Shown: positions 1 through 8,521, counted from the stretch's first letter. The stretch is DNA of 64,000 bases from Kribbella qitaiheensis (GCF_014217565.1 NZ_CP043661.1:2294001-2358000), one strand, 5' to 3'. The notes: generated by a model from the letters alone, not told the origin. Translations and numbers: made by a program.

Positions 1-193
1 CCGCCAGCTTCAGTAGCTCGGTGACTGTCGGGGCTTGGCGGCCGTAGGCGAGCAGGATCATCCGTACCGCTGCTATGCCGCACGCCCGGTTGGACCACTC
101 GGTGCGATCTCCGAGTGCCCAGCCTCCGTGGAGATCCCATTCGGCCGCGTCGATGAGCTGGCGACACATTGGGACGTCGTGAACGTGAGGCAC
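1..193 (-). CDS. C39-like cysteine peptidase, N-terminal part (cut by window edge)
   Basis: Only the first 64 codons are inside the window. The translation has the stretch RACGIAAVRMILLAYGRQ, which matches the catalytic-Cys region of peptidase C39-like (papain-fold) domains, where C-G-x-x-A-x-x-M-x-L-x-Y precedes the helix. A GTG at 193 or an ATG at 169 are the possible starts. The gene begins 23 bases after the ligase-like gene and on the same strand, so it is probably the last seen member of that operon. C39 domains classically process double-glycine leader peptides or act as stand-alone peptidases; which applies here is not visible because His and Asp lie outside the window. Found by reading the minus strand directly. 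Confidence 0.6.
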   Translation of the reverse strand, partial: MPHVHDVPMCRQLIDAAEWDLHGGWALGDRTEWSNRACGIAAVRMILLAYGRQAPTVTELLKLA

Positions 194-215
194 AGCAGCA
201 GACTCCCGATGTGGG

Positions 216-1307
216 TCAGGATGCGGGCTCCCGCACGATGGCTGGGCCGACGTTGAACACGGGAGTAGGAAGAGGCACATCATAGGAGGCCCGCGTGAGC
301 GCCTCACGGAGAACCGCCCGCACGACATCGACGTGGCTGAGCCCGCACAGGCCGGCGCCAGTGACGAAGTTGGCGTCCCTGGACATGCCTGGCGTGGTGT
401 TCACCTCGAGCGCGAACAGCTCACCGGCGCCGGTGACCATGAAGTCGATCCGGGCCGACCCCCGGCAGCCGAGGCCTTCCCACAGGGCCACGGCGTACCG
501 GGTCAGGGAGTCCAGCACTGCGGCGGGGAGGTCGGCCGCGGTCACGGAGACGGTTCCCTGGCCGTCGGCGTCGAGTTTCGCCGCGGCGTCGTAGAACTCT
601 CCTGCGTGGACTTCGGTGGCCAGCGGCGGGAACACCAGCAGCCCATCGGGCAGCTCCAGCAGGCCGACGGTGACGGGCAGGCCGGTGATGTGTTCCTCGA
701 CCAGGACCAGGCAGGGGTCGGTGGCCCAGGCGTGTTCGAGGGCCGGCAGCAAGGCGGCTTCCTGGCGGACCAGGCTCATGCCGACGCTGGAGCCGCCTTG
801 AGCCGGTTTGACCATCACCGGCCGCCCTGCCCACTGCGGCGTCGTTCCTTGCTTCCAGACCTGCCAGGCGGGCGTGGGGATGCCCAGGCCTTTCATGGCC
901 TGCTTGCACAGGATCTTGTTGGCGGCGATCGCGGCCGCGGCCACGCCGCTGCCGCAGAACGGCGTCCGCAGGTAGTCCAGGAGGCCTTGGAGCCGTCCGT
1001 CCTCGCCGTAGGGGCCGTGCAGGTTGGACAGTGCCACGTCGAAGTTGAGGAGTTCGGCGATGAACCGCGGGTCGCACGGGTCGAGGATCGTGAAGGTCGC
1101 GCCGATTTCGGTGAGCGATCCCGACAGTGCCGTGACCGACAGTTGGTCGGTGGGGCTTTCAGCGATGTAGAGCCGGTCCTCGGCGGACAGGCCGCCGTAG
1201 ACCAGCGCGACGTTCAGGCCCGCTTCGCGGCCCTCGTGCCAGATCCGTAATGCGTCGGTTTGGCGGCTGATGGCCGCGTGGTCGTGGGCGTCGATGAGTG
1301 AGGTCAT
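216..1307 (-). CDS. D-alanine-D-alanine ligase-like ATP-grasp enzyme
   Basis: A 363-aa protein of the Ddl family, ATP-dependent ligases that join two amino acids (D-Ala-D-Ala in peptidoglycan synthesis). Visible motifs are a nucleotide-binding N terminus with VYGGLSAEDR near residue 36, HGPYGEDGRLQG near 97, the ATP-binding VKPAQGGSSVG and the C-terminal metal-binding EVNTTPGMS. The ATG is chosen because AAGGAG lies just upstream and the ATG overlaps the dapF-like stop as ATGA, which implies translational coupling. Context is unlike a cell-wall cluster: no mur, fts or ddl neighbours, but an epimerase, a C39-like peptidase and three tiny genes. A role in making a special dipeptide or tailoring a peptide is therefore as likely as a housekeeping role; this is inference. 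Confidence 0.82.
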   Translation of the reverse strand: MTSLIDAHDHAAISRQTDALRIWHEGREAGLNVALVYGGLSAEDRLYIAESPTDQLSVTALSGSLTEIGATFTILDPCDPRFIAELLNFDVALSNLHGPYGEDGRLQGLLDYLRTPFCGSGVAAAAIAANKILCKQAMKGLGIPTPAWQVWKQGTTPQWAGRPVMVKPAQGGSSVGMSLVRQEAALLPALEHAWATDPCLVLVEEHITGLPVTVGLLELPDGLLVFPPLATEVHAGEFYDAAAKLDADGQGTVSVTAADLPAAVLDSLTRYAVALWEGLGCRGSARIDFMVTGAGELFALEVNTTPGMSRDANFVTGAGLCGLSHVDVVRAVLREALTRASYDVPLPTPVFNVGPAIVREPAS

Positions 1308-2101
1308 GTCAGTTCTCCTTGGTAGGTGAGGGTGACGGGGCCGCCGATCCAGAAGGCACTGCTGCGCTCGGCGTGCGGACGCACTGTGAGCGGTGTTCCG
1401 GATCGGTTGTGGACGGTGACGGGGCTGTCTGTGACGAGGCCGTGGAGGGTCGCGACCACAACAGCCGCGACGGCTCCGCTGCCGCAGGACAGCGTCTCGG
1501 CCTCCACACCCCGTTCGTAGGTGCGGATCTTCAGCGCCTGCGGACCGGTGGCCTGGACGAAGTTGACGTTTGACCCGAGCGGCGCGAGGCGGGGGTGATG
1601 GCGGACCAGGCGGCCGCATTCCTCGGCATCCAAGCTGTCGACGTTGTCGACGACCGCGACCACGTGCTCGGTGCCGGTGTGGGCGGAGTCGAAGCACAAG
1701 GCGTGACCGTTCCAGACCAGCTCGATGCACCGAGGGTCGATCGCACCGGCTTCGGCGGTCACCCAGCTGCCGTCGTCACCGACCAGCGCCTGGTGCTTCA
1801 CACCGGCCATCACCAAGGTCATGTCGTGGAAGGAGTGGTCCGTGGCTGCGCACCAGGCCGCGCAGCGCAGGGCATTGCCGCACATCGTGGCGATCGAACC
1901 GTCGGCGTTGAAGCAGGCGACCCCGAGGACAGCGGGGTCGGTGTCGATCAGGGCGCTCACGATCAGCCCGTCCGCGCCGATCCCGGTACGCCGGGCGCAC
2001 AGTCGCCTGGCTGTGTCCGACCAGTCCTTGTCGAGGTCCGCGCTGGAACCGGCGATGAGGATGAAGTCGTTCCCGGCACCGTGGATCTTGCGGAACCTCA
2101 C
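1304..2101 (-). CDS. dapF-like: Diaminopimelate epimerase-like protein
   Basis: A 265-aa protein of the DapF fold, close to the usual 270-290. DapF interconverts LL- and meso-diaminopimelate by a two-cysteine, cofactor-free mechanism. Both catalytic cysteines are present: FNADGSIATMCGNALRC (Cys near residue 74) and the C-terminal LSCGSGAVAAV. The N terminus RFRKIHGAGNDF is family-typical, so GTG at 2101 is the chosen start, with AAGGAG 11 bases upstream. It overlaps the ligase-like gene by four bases. A housekeeping dapF normally sits elsewhere, near miaA or hflX in actinobacteria. Here the pairing with a Ddl-like ligase and a C39-like peptidase suggests a specialised amino-acid or peptide epimerase. 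Substrate is not determinable. Confidence 0.85.
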   Translation of the reverse strand: MRFRKIHGAGNDFILIAGSSADLDKDWSDTARRLCARRTGIGADGLIVSALIDTDPAVLGVACFNADGSIATMCGNALRCAAWCAATDHSFHDMTLVMAGVKHQALVGDDGSWVTAEAGAIDPRCIELVWNGHALCFDSAHTGTEHVVAVVDNVDSLDAEECGRLVRHHPRLAPLGSNVNFVQATGPQALKIRTYERGVEAETLSCGSGAVAAVVVATLHGLVTDSPVTVHNRSGTPLTVRPHAERSSAFWIGGPVTLTYQGELT

Positions 2102-2198
2102 ATCAACCACTACTCCTTCGTTGGGATGGAAGTGGCCGCTCGCAGTGCCAACCCACCGGGCGGGCCTGTCGATGGCAGGGCGAGGCCGACGGCAGGGG

Positions 2199-2236
2199 TC
2201 CTCCTCGGGGAGGAATACACCGCCGGCCCCCGCCGG
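2199..2236 (-). terminator. Two small hairpins between small gene and dapF-like gene
   Basis: Directly after the stop of the small gene ending at 2238 there is a perfect GC stem (2223-2236, five pairs, loop GGGG), then a second perfect six-pair stem (2199-2214). No T-tract follows. They could act as an attenuator, an mRNA stabiliser or a weak terminator between the small genes and the enzymes. Confidence 0.4.
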
Positions 2237-2237
2237 T

Positions 2238-2579
2238 TCAGGGGACGTACCGTGGTGGATGGGTCGGATCGTCGTGGGCATCCAACCCGCCCGCGGGCAG
2301 GTGATGCGGTGTGGTGTCGAGGAGGCCTGCTGCTCGCGACAGCAGGTCGTGGGGTGGCAGCGGGACCGGGTCGAGCCAGCGGATGATCGTGGCGCCGCCG
2401 TGCCCGTGGACGGCGGCCACCTGGTCAAGGTCGTCGAACACAGCCGTGCACGGTGTCGTGCTGATCCAGCGCAAGGAAACCGACCCGTCGGTGAACTGGA
2501 TGCCCTCGGCAACCTCACCGGTGCCGCTCACACCGGAGATGTCGGTTTGCCGGTCGAGCCAGAATCGCCGGTGGCTCAC
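2238..2579 (-). CDS. Small conserved protein, 'SGVSGTG-VAEGIQF' family, locus A copy
   Basis: A 113-aa protein of unknown function. Its core, DISGVSGTGEVAEGIQF then TDGSVSLRW, PCTAVF and VHGHGGATIIRW, is clearly homologous to the 88-aa protein at 22823-23089 (DVSGVSGTGIVAEGIQF, SDGSVALRW, PCTAVW, IHGHSGSTVVRW). GTG at 2579 is preferred because it overlaps the preceding stop as GTGA and gives an N terminus that aligns with the paralogue. The C-terminal 45 residues beyond RWLD are extra relative to the paralogue. Soluble, no signal or membrane segment. The domain is compact and beta-rich by eye. It is the third of three tightly coupled tiny genes upstream of dapF-like and ligase-like genes. Confidence 0.75.
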   Translation of the reverse strand: MSHRRFWLDRQTDISGVSGTGEVAEGIQFTDGSVSLRWISTTPCTAVFDDLDQVAAVHGHGGATIIRWLDPVPLPPHDLLSRAAGLLDTTPHHLPAGGLDAHDDPTHPPRYVP

Positions 2580-2812
2580 AGCGCTGTCAGTGGCCACAGG
2601 AGTTGCTCGTTCGGTAGTTCCGGTGTCGGCGTTGCCGACATGTCATCGTCGGGCGGCAACGGCTCGTTGGTTATCTTGAGGCCCGCGAACCGGCGATCCA
2701 TCGCTGCGGCGTACCGCTGAGCGAGATCGGGCTCGGCGCAGTAGTCGGCGATCACGTGCACCCCGAACCAGATCCGGACCCGGCGGCGCCGAACCGTCCC
2801 CGTGGTGGTCAT
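2576..2812 (-). CDS. Small conserved protein, 'WFGxHVIA' family, locus A copy
   Basis: A 78-aa protein of unknown function. Residues 12-55 contain VRIWFGVHVIADY, YAAAMDRRFAGLKITNEP. The second half of the protein at 21903-22208 matches: VEVWFGAHVIAAF, YEAGMELRFPGLPITNKP. The start ATG overlaps the stop of the membrane peptide gene (ATGA) and its stop overlaps the next start (GTGA), so the three small genes are translationally coupled. The C-terminal tail is proline-rich and not shared with the paralogue. The recurrence of this family with the same partner in another locus of the window argues that the pair works together. Confidence 0.75.
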   Translation of the reverse strand: MTTTGTVRRRRVRIWFGVHVIADYCAEPDLAQRYAAAMDRRFAGLKITNEPLPPDDDMSATPTPELPNEQLLWPLTAL

Positions 2813-2913
2813 CAGCGGTCCAGCTGTTCATGGACGAGGTCACGAACCATCAGTGCGGACGCGATGGCGGCTACCGCCACCAGGATCCAGTTGCCTACGA
2901 CCACTTGTCTCAT
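2812..2913 (-). CDS. 33-aa single-pass membrane peptide
   Basis: Encodes a short peptide with one hydrophobic segment (NWILVAVAAIASALMV) followed by the charged tail RDLVHEQLDR. It corresponds to the N-terminal half of the fused protein at 21903 (LAGVMVILMVRDFVREV), where membrane peptide and WFGxHVIA domain are one chain. The same reading frame stays open upstream, but the homology and the hydrophobic segment fit a start at ATG 2913 or GTG 2901; the latter has GGAG nine bases upstream. Stop overlaps the next start by ATGA. Probably anchors or partners the following small protein at the membrane; inference. Confidence 0.65.
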   Translation of the reverse strand: MRQVVVGNWILVAVAAIASALMVRDLVHEQLDR

Positions 2914-3183
2914 CTCCACGCATTCATCCGGGACGGCTCGAATCGGCCTCGTAGCACGTGAGTGCCGAACTGTGGAACCTGCGCCTCGCGATCGGCAGTT
3001 GACGTCTGGTGTGCCACGTCGACTCCCGTCTCTTGGCGCAGAACCAGCAAGAGGTCCGGCACACATGAAAGATGTAAGACATCCTGCATCCGACCTAAGT
3101 GGGTGTCAACAACACGTATGACATCGGATGACGCACAGCCACGGGCTACGATGAGCGCTACGCGCGGACGGGAAGGGGCGGAG
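2914..3183. promoter_or_regulatory. Divergent promoter region between locus A small genes and GntR gene
   Basis: A 270-base region between divergent genes. An inverted repeat CATCCGA (3087-3093) / TCGGATG (3124-3130) flanks the more AT-rich part and is a candidate operator for the adjacent GntR regulator. No other confident promoter boxes were assigned. Confidence 0.4.
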
Positions 3184-3957
3184 ATGACCCAGATCGAGGC
3201 ACCGCGGCCCCGCTTCGCTCAGATCGCTGACATCCTGCGCGATCGCATCCAGCGTGGAGTGCATGCACCCGGCTCACCGCTGCCCAGCGAGCCCGAACTC
3301 TCCCGGGAGTTCGGCGTCTCCCGGGTCACGATCAACCGTGCGGTCGGCCTGCTGCGCACCGAGGGTCTCGTCCAGGTCCGCCGCGGCAAGGGCGCCTTCG
3401 TCAGGCCAATCCCAGTCATCACTCGGGTGGCAACTCAACGGCACGGTGCCCGCGATAAAGGCCGCGGAGCCTACGACGTGGAGACCCGCCGGGTCGGTCT
3501 GGAGCCCAGCTGGACGGCATCGGTAGAGCGGGTACCCGCCTCCGAATTGACCGCAGGCCTGCTGAACGTGGCGGTCGGTGCCGAACTCGTCGTACGGCGC
3601 CGCAAATACTTCGCCAACGGCGTACCGACACAGATAGCCGACACCTACCTGGTCAGTGAACTGGCCGAGAAGGCCGGCGTCACGGAGGAAAACACCGGTC
3701 CCGGCGGCACCTACTCCAGACTCGCGGACATCGGCCGTGGCCCGATCCATTTCACCGAAGAGATTTCCTTTTGCAGTGCCATCGCCGCCGAGGCCACCTT
3801 CCTCGACATGGAGCCGAATCAGGCCGTCTTCGAGATCCTGTTCGTTGCCTCAGACCGCGAACATCGGCCCGTCGCCGTCACCCGCCACATCATGGCGGGG
3901 CACCAATGGCGGCTGCGTTACGAGTGGACCGACGAACCAGAAGGTGGATCTGAGTGA
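3184..3957 (+). CDS. GntR/HutC-type transcriptional regulator
   Basis: A 257-aa DNA-binding regulator. Residues 8-75 form the winged helix typical of GntR: FAQIADILRDRI, SEPELSREFGVSRVTINRAV, LLRTEGLVQVRRGKGAFV. The C-terminal part resembles a UTRA effector-binding domain as in the HutC subfamily, ending RHIMAGHQWRLRYEW. ATG 3184 follows a purine-rich GGAAGGGGCGGAG. It is divergent from the locus A small genes and heads a three-gene run with the PP2C-like and NUDIX genes. A simple reading is ligand-responsive control of locus A; the ligand is unknown. Confidence 0.88.
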   Translation: MTQIEAPRPRFAQIADILRDRIQRGVHAPGSPLPSEPELSREFGVSRVTINRAVGLLRTEGLVQVRRGKGAFVRPIPVITRVATQRHGARDKGRGAYDVETRRVGLEPSWTASVERVPASELTAGLLNVAVGAELVVRRRKYFANGVPTQIADTYLVSELAEKAGVTEENTGPGGTYSRLADIGRGPIHFTEEISFCSAIAAEATFLDMEPNQAVFEILFVASDREHRPVAVTRHIMAGHQWRLRYEWTDEPEGGSE

Positions 3958-3969
3958 TCGACACCCACA

Positions 3970-4791
3970 TTGCATCCCGGCCCGGGATCCTCGCAGCGGC
4001 CCAACGAGGACTCGTTCGCAGCAGTCGCTGATCTGGTCATCGTCGCCGACGGCGCCACTGCGCCGGACGGTCTCGGAACCGGGTGTGTCCATGATCCACG
4101 CTGGTATTCGCGAGAGCTCACCGCCCAAGCCACGGCGGCACACGTCCGCTATCGCGACGCTTCCCTGGCCGATATCCTCAGCACAGCCATCAGCGCCACC
4201 GCCGATGCTCACGCCTCAACCTGCGACCCCGGCCACCCGGGCACACCGTCGTCGACCGTCGTGATGCTGCGAGCCCGGGCCGAGACCCTCGAGTGGCTCG
4301 TCCTCGGTGACGCAACCCTCGTCCTGGAAACGCCGCACGGACTCAATGCGATCTGCGACGACAGGCTCTTCCAGACCAACAAGGAACTCCGCAACCAGGT
4401 CCTGCGCACGACGGCCGATGACCCCAAACGCCCGGCGCGAATCGCCGCCCTGGTCGATGCCCAACGCAACTTCCGCAACGTCGAAGGCGGCTTCTGGGTC
4501 GCCGCCTCCGATCCCAACGCGGCATACAAAGCCCGCGCCGACACCGAACGGCTCGCCGCAGGAACCACATGGCGCGCCGCGCTACTCACCGACGGAGCCT
4601 CCGCCGCGGTCGACACTTACGGCCTCACCGACTGGCACGGACTTCTCAACCTCCTCGACGCCGCCGGCCCGAACGGCTTGCTGGAATCCGTCCGCAAGAT
4701 CGAGGCCGACGACCCTGCGGCGCAGCGCTACCCCAGGATCAAGCGATCCGACGACGCAACCGTCGCCTACCTCACCGGAGCACCTGAGTGA
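3970..4791 (+). CDS. PP2C-like protein phosphatase domain protein
   Basis: A 273-aa cytosolic protein. The N terminus has RPNEDSFAAV and VIVADGATAP, the metal-binding pattern of PP2C phosphatases (R-x-x-x-E/N-D and DGxxG). A mid segment LVLGDATLVLE and the C-terminal ALLTDGASAAVD and KRSDDATVAYL complete the metal site. PP2C enzymes remove phosphate from Ser/Thr with Mn or Mg. The GntR stop lies in the same frame at 3955-3957, so the start must be downstream; TTG 3970 is the first candidate. The stop overlaps the NUDIX start as GTGA. Confidence 0.75.
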   Translation: MHPGPGSSQRPNEDSFAAVADLVIVADGATAPDGLGTGCVHDPRWYSRELTAQATAAHVRYRDASLADILSTAISATADAHASTCDPGHPGTPSSTVVMLRARAETLEWLVLGDATLVLETPHGLNAICDDRLFQTNKELRNQVLRTTADDPKRPARIAALVDAQRNFRNVEGGFWVAASDPNAAYKARADTERLAAGTTWRAALLTDGASAAVDTYGLTDWHGLLNLLDAAGPNGLLESVRKIEADDPAAQRYPRIKRSDDATVAYLTGAPE

Positions 4792-5219
4792 GCGAGATCC
4801 CTCTCCACCGCATCGGCGTCTCCGCCGTCACGATCGACGACCAGGGCCGCGCCCTCGTCATCCAACGCCGCGACAACGGCCGCTGGGAAGCCCCCGGCGG
4901 CTTCCTCGAACTGGCCGAAACCATCGAAGACGGCGCCCGCCGCGAAGTCCTCGAAGAAACCGGCCTCGTCGTCGAACTACAAAACCTCACCGGGATCTAC
5001 AAGAACATGACGCTCGGCGTCATCAACTTCGTCTTCCGGGCCCGAGCAATCTCCGGCCAACCCACCACCGGCCCGGAAACCAAAGACACCCGCTGGGTCA
5101 CCAGAGACGAAGTAGCCGGCCTGATCCCCATCGAAGCCTTCGCCATCAGGACCCTCGACGCCCTCGACAACCCCGCAGCCCCGCGCATCCGGCACCACGA
5201 CGGCGTCCATCTGCTTTGA
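4788..5219 (+). CDS. NUDIX hydrolase
   Basis: A 143-aa single-domain NUDIX enzyme that hydrolyses nucleoside diphosphate derivatives. The Nudix box is complete: GGFLELAETIEDGARREVLEETGL, with the G-x5-E-x7-REV-x-EE-x-G pattern around residues 37-60. It starts with GTG overlapping the PP2C-like stop, so it is in the GntR-headed operon. Substrate not predictable. Its place beside a DapF/Ddl-like set could reflect damage control or nucleotide-sugar or signal turnover, but nothing in the sequence shows this. Confidence 0.9.
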   Translation: MSEIPLHRIGVSAVTIDDQGRALVIQRRDNGRWEAPGGFLELAETIEDGARREVLEETGLVVELQNLTGIYKNMTLGVINFVFRARAISGQPTTGPETKDTRWVTRDEVAGLIPIEAFAIRTLDALDNPAAPRIRHHDGVHLL

Positions 5220-5606
5220 GCGAGCCGCTGCGCATCCGGCACCACCTAGCCCGACCATGGCCTCGAACTCGACCAGCTCATGGCGGCGCCGCGTACGCAG
5301 CCAAGAACCCCGGCCTGAATGTCGTGGCCGCACACAACATCGCTGTCGACGCCCACCACCCCCTCCTGCGCAGTGTTCCGCGTCTGATCGCCGCCACCGT
5401 CCATGTCAGCCCCCCGCAAACACGACCATCACTAGCGTCTTACCCATCACCTCGAACCAACCCAGCACTAACAAGAGCCCAGCCGTCCGCGGCGCGTCAC
5501 AGGTCTCTAACCAGACCCCGCCCAACCATTGGGGCTGCTGACCTCCGAGCTCCGGCAGGAGAAACGAGGCACCGTGCCATGGCCCTGCACCATGGATCAT
5601 CTCCGG
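5220..5606. other. Intergenic region without a convincing gene
   Basis: Between the end of the NUDIX gene and the convergent serine hydrolase. The string GCGCATCCGGCACCAC, inside the 3' end of the NUDIX gene, recurs just after its stop near 5229, which may mark a small duplication of the gene end. Reading frames present have no recognisable domain or ribosome site. Confidence 0.5.
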
Positions 5607-6650
5607 TCAGTTGAAAACCAGGGCACGGAAGGCATCACGAATCATGGCAATCGGCTCGCGATCCCTGCTGAAGTACAGCTTGTTGGTGAGCAACGTCGCC
5701 CAGAGGCCTTGAGCTCGGTCCACCCACATGGCCGTTCCGGTGAAGCCGTAGTGAACGTAGATCCCTTCCTCAGCTGCCGTTCCGGGAGCAGGGTGCCAGA
5801 AGAAGCCGCGGGCGGGCTGGAGATTCCCGGTGTGGATCTGCAGGGACTCTGCAACCCATTTCTGCCCGAACCCTGCCGGTCCGACCACTCGGCCGTCACT
5901 GAGGTAGCGCAAGAACAGCTCAATGTCCGACAGCGGCGAGAACACTCCGGCGATACCACAGACGCCGCCGAGTAGCCGTGCGGAGAAGTCATGGGCAACT
6001 CCCCGTAGCCGCAGGCCTGTTGCCTCATCGATCTCGGTGGGGGCCGCCCGGTCGACGAGTGCTGCAGGCAACGGCCCAAACTGGGTTTCCAGCATGCCCA
6101 GCGGTCTCCAGACATGCTCCAAGACGTACTCATCGAGCCTGACACCGGCGACGTGCTCGATCACCAGACCGGTGATCAGCGCCGCACGGTCGGTGTACTC
6201 CACCGCGGTCCCCGGATCCCGATGCAGTCCTTCTTGAAGAACACCGCGGCGGATGGCCTCGTGCTCTGTTCCATACGGAGCACGGAGGTTTGCCCGCAGA
6301 GGCACCCCGGCTGTGTGGGTGAGCAGATGATGCACAGTCACAGGCGCCAGGGGATACCCCGCTACTTCGGGCATCACCGAACCCAACGGCTCGGCCAGGT
6401 CCAGGACCCCACCTTCCCAGAGTGCGCCGACCGATGCCCATACCGCCATTACCTTCGTCAGGCTGGCGACATCGAAGATCGTCGTCGGCAGAGTCAGCGA
6501 CGCTGGCTGGTCCGGGTCAAGTACGCCCGCGGCCCCGCGAAGCACCGTTCCGTTCGTGTCACCAACGGCCCACGCAACGCCGGGAAAGACCTGCTCGATG
6601 ATCGCGGTCTTCACCAATTTGCTGATCGCTACTTCAAAGTCAGCGATCAT
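5607..6650 (-). CDS. Serine hydrolase, beta-lactamase/class C family
   Basis: A 347-aa protein of the serine beta-lactamase-like (class C, penicillin-binding protein/esterase) family. The SxxK nucleophile motif is in FDVASLTKVMAVW (near residue 65), followed by HHLLTHTAGVPLRANL and the YxN-like VEYTDRAALITGLVIE. The C-terminal HYGFTGTAMWVD fits the HxG strand motif. No signal peptide is apparent, so it is probably cytosolic. ATG 6650 starts the family-like segment; a truncated paralogue precedes it directly. A further fragment of this gene lies at 27573-27734. Confidence 0.85.
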   Translation of the reverse strand: MIADFEVAISKLVKTAIIEQVFPGVAWAVGDTNGTVLRGAAGVLDPDQPASLTLPTTIFDVASLTKVMAVWASVGALWEGGVLDLAEPLGSVMPEVAGYPLAPVTVHHLLTHTAGVPLRANLRAPYGTEHEAIRRGVLQEGLHRDPGTAVEYTDRAALITGLVIEHVAGVRLDEYVLEHVWRPLGMLETQFGPLPAALVDRAAPTEIDEATGLRLRGVAHDFSARLLGGVCGIAGVFSPLSDIELFLRYLSDGRVVGPAGFGQKWVAESLQIHTGNLQPARGFFWHPAPGTAAEEGIYVHYGFTGTAMWVDRAQGLWATLLTNKLYFSRDREPIAMIRDAFRALVFN

Positions 6651-7186
6651 GCTTCGCCACCAGCCCCAGCATGGGGCCGTGCGGGACCTAGCCTGGTCGC
6701 TGAGAGGGAAGAAGGTCCCGTTGTCCAGATAACCGTGTACTCGACCATCTGGCCCGGCGGCCGCTGCAGCGCCTCGGCCAGCACGCTGCCTCTGACCGCC
6801 GAAGGGCTGGTGCCGTAGAGGTTCTTCAGGTTTGCCCGCAGCGGCAGCCCAGCAGTGTGGGTCAACAGCTGGTGGACCGTTGCCTGCCCCACCGGGTGTC
6901 CCTCGGCCTCTGGCCAAAACGAGTCGAGCCGACTGGGGAGCCGGAGTTCCCCCGCGGTAGCTTGCACACCGATCGACGCCCACACCGTGAGAACCTTCGT
7001 CAGGCTCGCGACATCAAAAACGGTGTCCGGCAGCATCGGCTGATCCGGCTGTGTAGGGTCCACGACCCCGACCGATCCACCGACGCTGGTCCAGTCCGTG
7101 TCACCGACGGACCAGACCGCGCCCGGATAGACTCGGCTGCGGTAGCCGGCCTCGAGTAGCTCCTCGACACGGTCAACGCTGAACAT
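6647..7186 (-). pseudogene. Truncated serine hydrolase paralogue
   Basis: Encodes the N-terminal half of the same family (VASLTKVLTVWASIG, HQLLTHTAGLPLRANL) from ATG 7186. Homology stops just after the YxN-like motif, at VEYT near 6735. From there the frame reads through DNA that matches the upstream region of the neighbouring intact gene and ends four bases inside its start. It therefore lacks the C-terminal catalytic part. The junction looks like a recombination between two tandem paralogues. Confidence 0.8.
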
Positions 7187-7369
7187 GCTGAGGCCCCTTT
7201 GTCGGTGGCTGTGGTGACTACCATCTGATGCTCCGCTCCCGGCGTAATGTGTCGGCGCCGGCCTGGTGCTGCAGGTTCGCCAGCCCTGGGTACCAGTGCC
7301 GGAAATCTTATGAGGGCACACACGTCCCACCTCAAACGCCCGACCGCAAATCGCCGAGTCGGAGGCGTC

Positions 7370-8518
7370 TCAGCCAGGGACATTCCACATCTCACGGTAG
7401 GTACGGTCAGCTGCTGCATCACACACAGGGCAGTGAGGCACAACGACGCCTAGGCCATCGATCGTCCAGACTTCGCGACAAATGATCCCGCACCTGTCAC
7501 AACGCGTTCGCTGGCTTTCGTCAACTGTGTCCAGATCCCACCCCAGGGACACGGCAAGCAGTCTGGTGGCCAGCCCTATGTCGCTCACCGGTGCCCAACT
7601 GAACGCCGGCCGTCTGCCCTTCACCATTCGCATGGGTTCCACCAGCCCCATGCACCAAAGGTCGCCCTCCAGGATCGCGCGCGCCACAGACGACAGCTTG
7701 CCCGGCTTGGAGAGCCAGCGGATCCGTGCTCCCCGGCCGCGCATGCCGATCGGCACGAGGCCACCGCCAGGCAGCATCGACAGGTTGAGCAGACCAGGCA
7801 CATCGAAGCCGAGCAACGTCGGCCATTGGACCCATGCGCGGCTGTGCAGATCCCAGTCCTCGCAGGCCCAGTGAGGCGTCAAGCCCTGGAAGAGATCGCT
7901 AACGGTCCAGTGCCAGTCGCCGTCAGTTGGCCGGACGTCTTGTACGGGCCGATCCATGTCCAGGCCGATGAGATGGCCGGTCACGGTGTAGTCCTGGTCC
8001 TGGTCGGGTTCGAGCAGCAGCGTCGGAAGGGTGATGTCCCACGTTTGGGCAGCAAGGAGCAGCCAGACGATTTCATGGCCGGCCTTCACATGAAGCTGCG
8101 TACGTTTGCAAGCCGCAGCCTCATCGAGGCGCGATGTCTGGATCTCCCACACGATCGTGCGATCGCCGGCGGGGGAGGTGGTCAGTACGTCGGCGCGCCA
8201 GCCATCTCCGGATCGCTCGAGATGCGCCTCCCAGCCACAAGCACGGGCCAGCCGGGCTATCCGCGCCTTCAGCTCTTGATGCTCGATCGACTCGCCGGCG
8301 CTGGTACAGGCCTGCGATGCTCCCGGACGATGCTTGAAATGCCTGGTGCCTCGTGGGGAAACTGCCGCTGTCATTGCATGGCGGCGCTCGATACAGGCCA
8401 GGTGCTGCGTCTCGGCGGGAACCCGGTGGATCTGTGTCCAGATCTGCTCGCCGGCAGGTCCGGTCAAGGTGGCGTCGAGCAGTTGATCGCGGCCGCGGTG
8501 GTGAGCTAGCAGTGGCAT
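7370..8518 (-). CDS. CoiA-like nuclease-domain protein linked to Wadjet operon
   Basis: A 382-aa protein. Residues around 75-150 match the competence CoiA-like domain: EHQELKARIARLARACGW, then RADVLTT, then IVWEIQTSRLDEA. This gives the D ... E-x-Q arrangement of a PD-(D/E)xK-type nuclease core. The C terminus has two Cys pairs, CDRCG and CPVC, a likely zinc ribbon. The ATG begins three bases after the JetD-like stop, so it is the fifth gene of the Wadjet operon. CoiA-like proteins act on DNA in competence. Here it may be an accessory DNA-processing factor of the defence system, which is inference from position. Confidence 0.7.
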   Translation of the reverse strand: MPLLAHHRGRDQLLDATLTGPAGEQIWTQIHRVPAETQHLACIERRHAMTAAVSPRGTRHFKHRPGASQACTSAGESIEHQELKARIARLARACGWEAHLERSGDGWRADVLTTSPAGDRTIVWEIQTSRLDEAAACKRTQLHVKAGHEIVWLLLAAQTWDITLPTLLLEPDQDQDYTVTGHLIGLDMDRPVQDVRPTDGDWHWTVSDLFQGLTPHWACEDWDLHSRAWVQWPTLLGFDVPGLLNLSMLPGGGLVPIGMRGRGARIRWLSKPGKLSSVARAILEGDLWCMGLVEPMRMVKGRRPAFSWAPVSDIGLATRLLAVSLGWDLDTVDESQRTRCDRCGIICREVWTIDGLGVVVPHCPVCDAAADRTYREMWNVPG

Positions 8519-8521
8519 TGG

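Noticed and set aside
333..1250. Long plus-strand open frame (305 aa) across the ligase-like gene
   Set aside because: It mirrors the real minus-strand gene; sequence is Gly/Gln/Asp-rich without domains, and GC-rich DNA often gives such shadow frames.
2102..2237. Third copy of the three-hairpin RNA element in locus A
   Set aside because: Two hairpins are present but order, loops and sequence differ from the locus B copies; no alignment is convincing.
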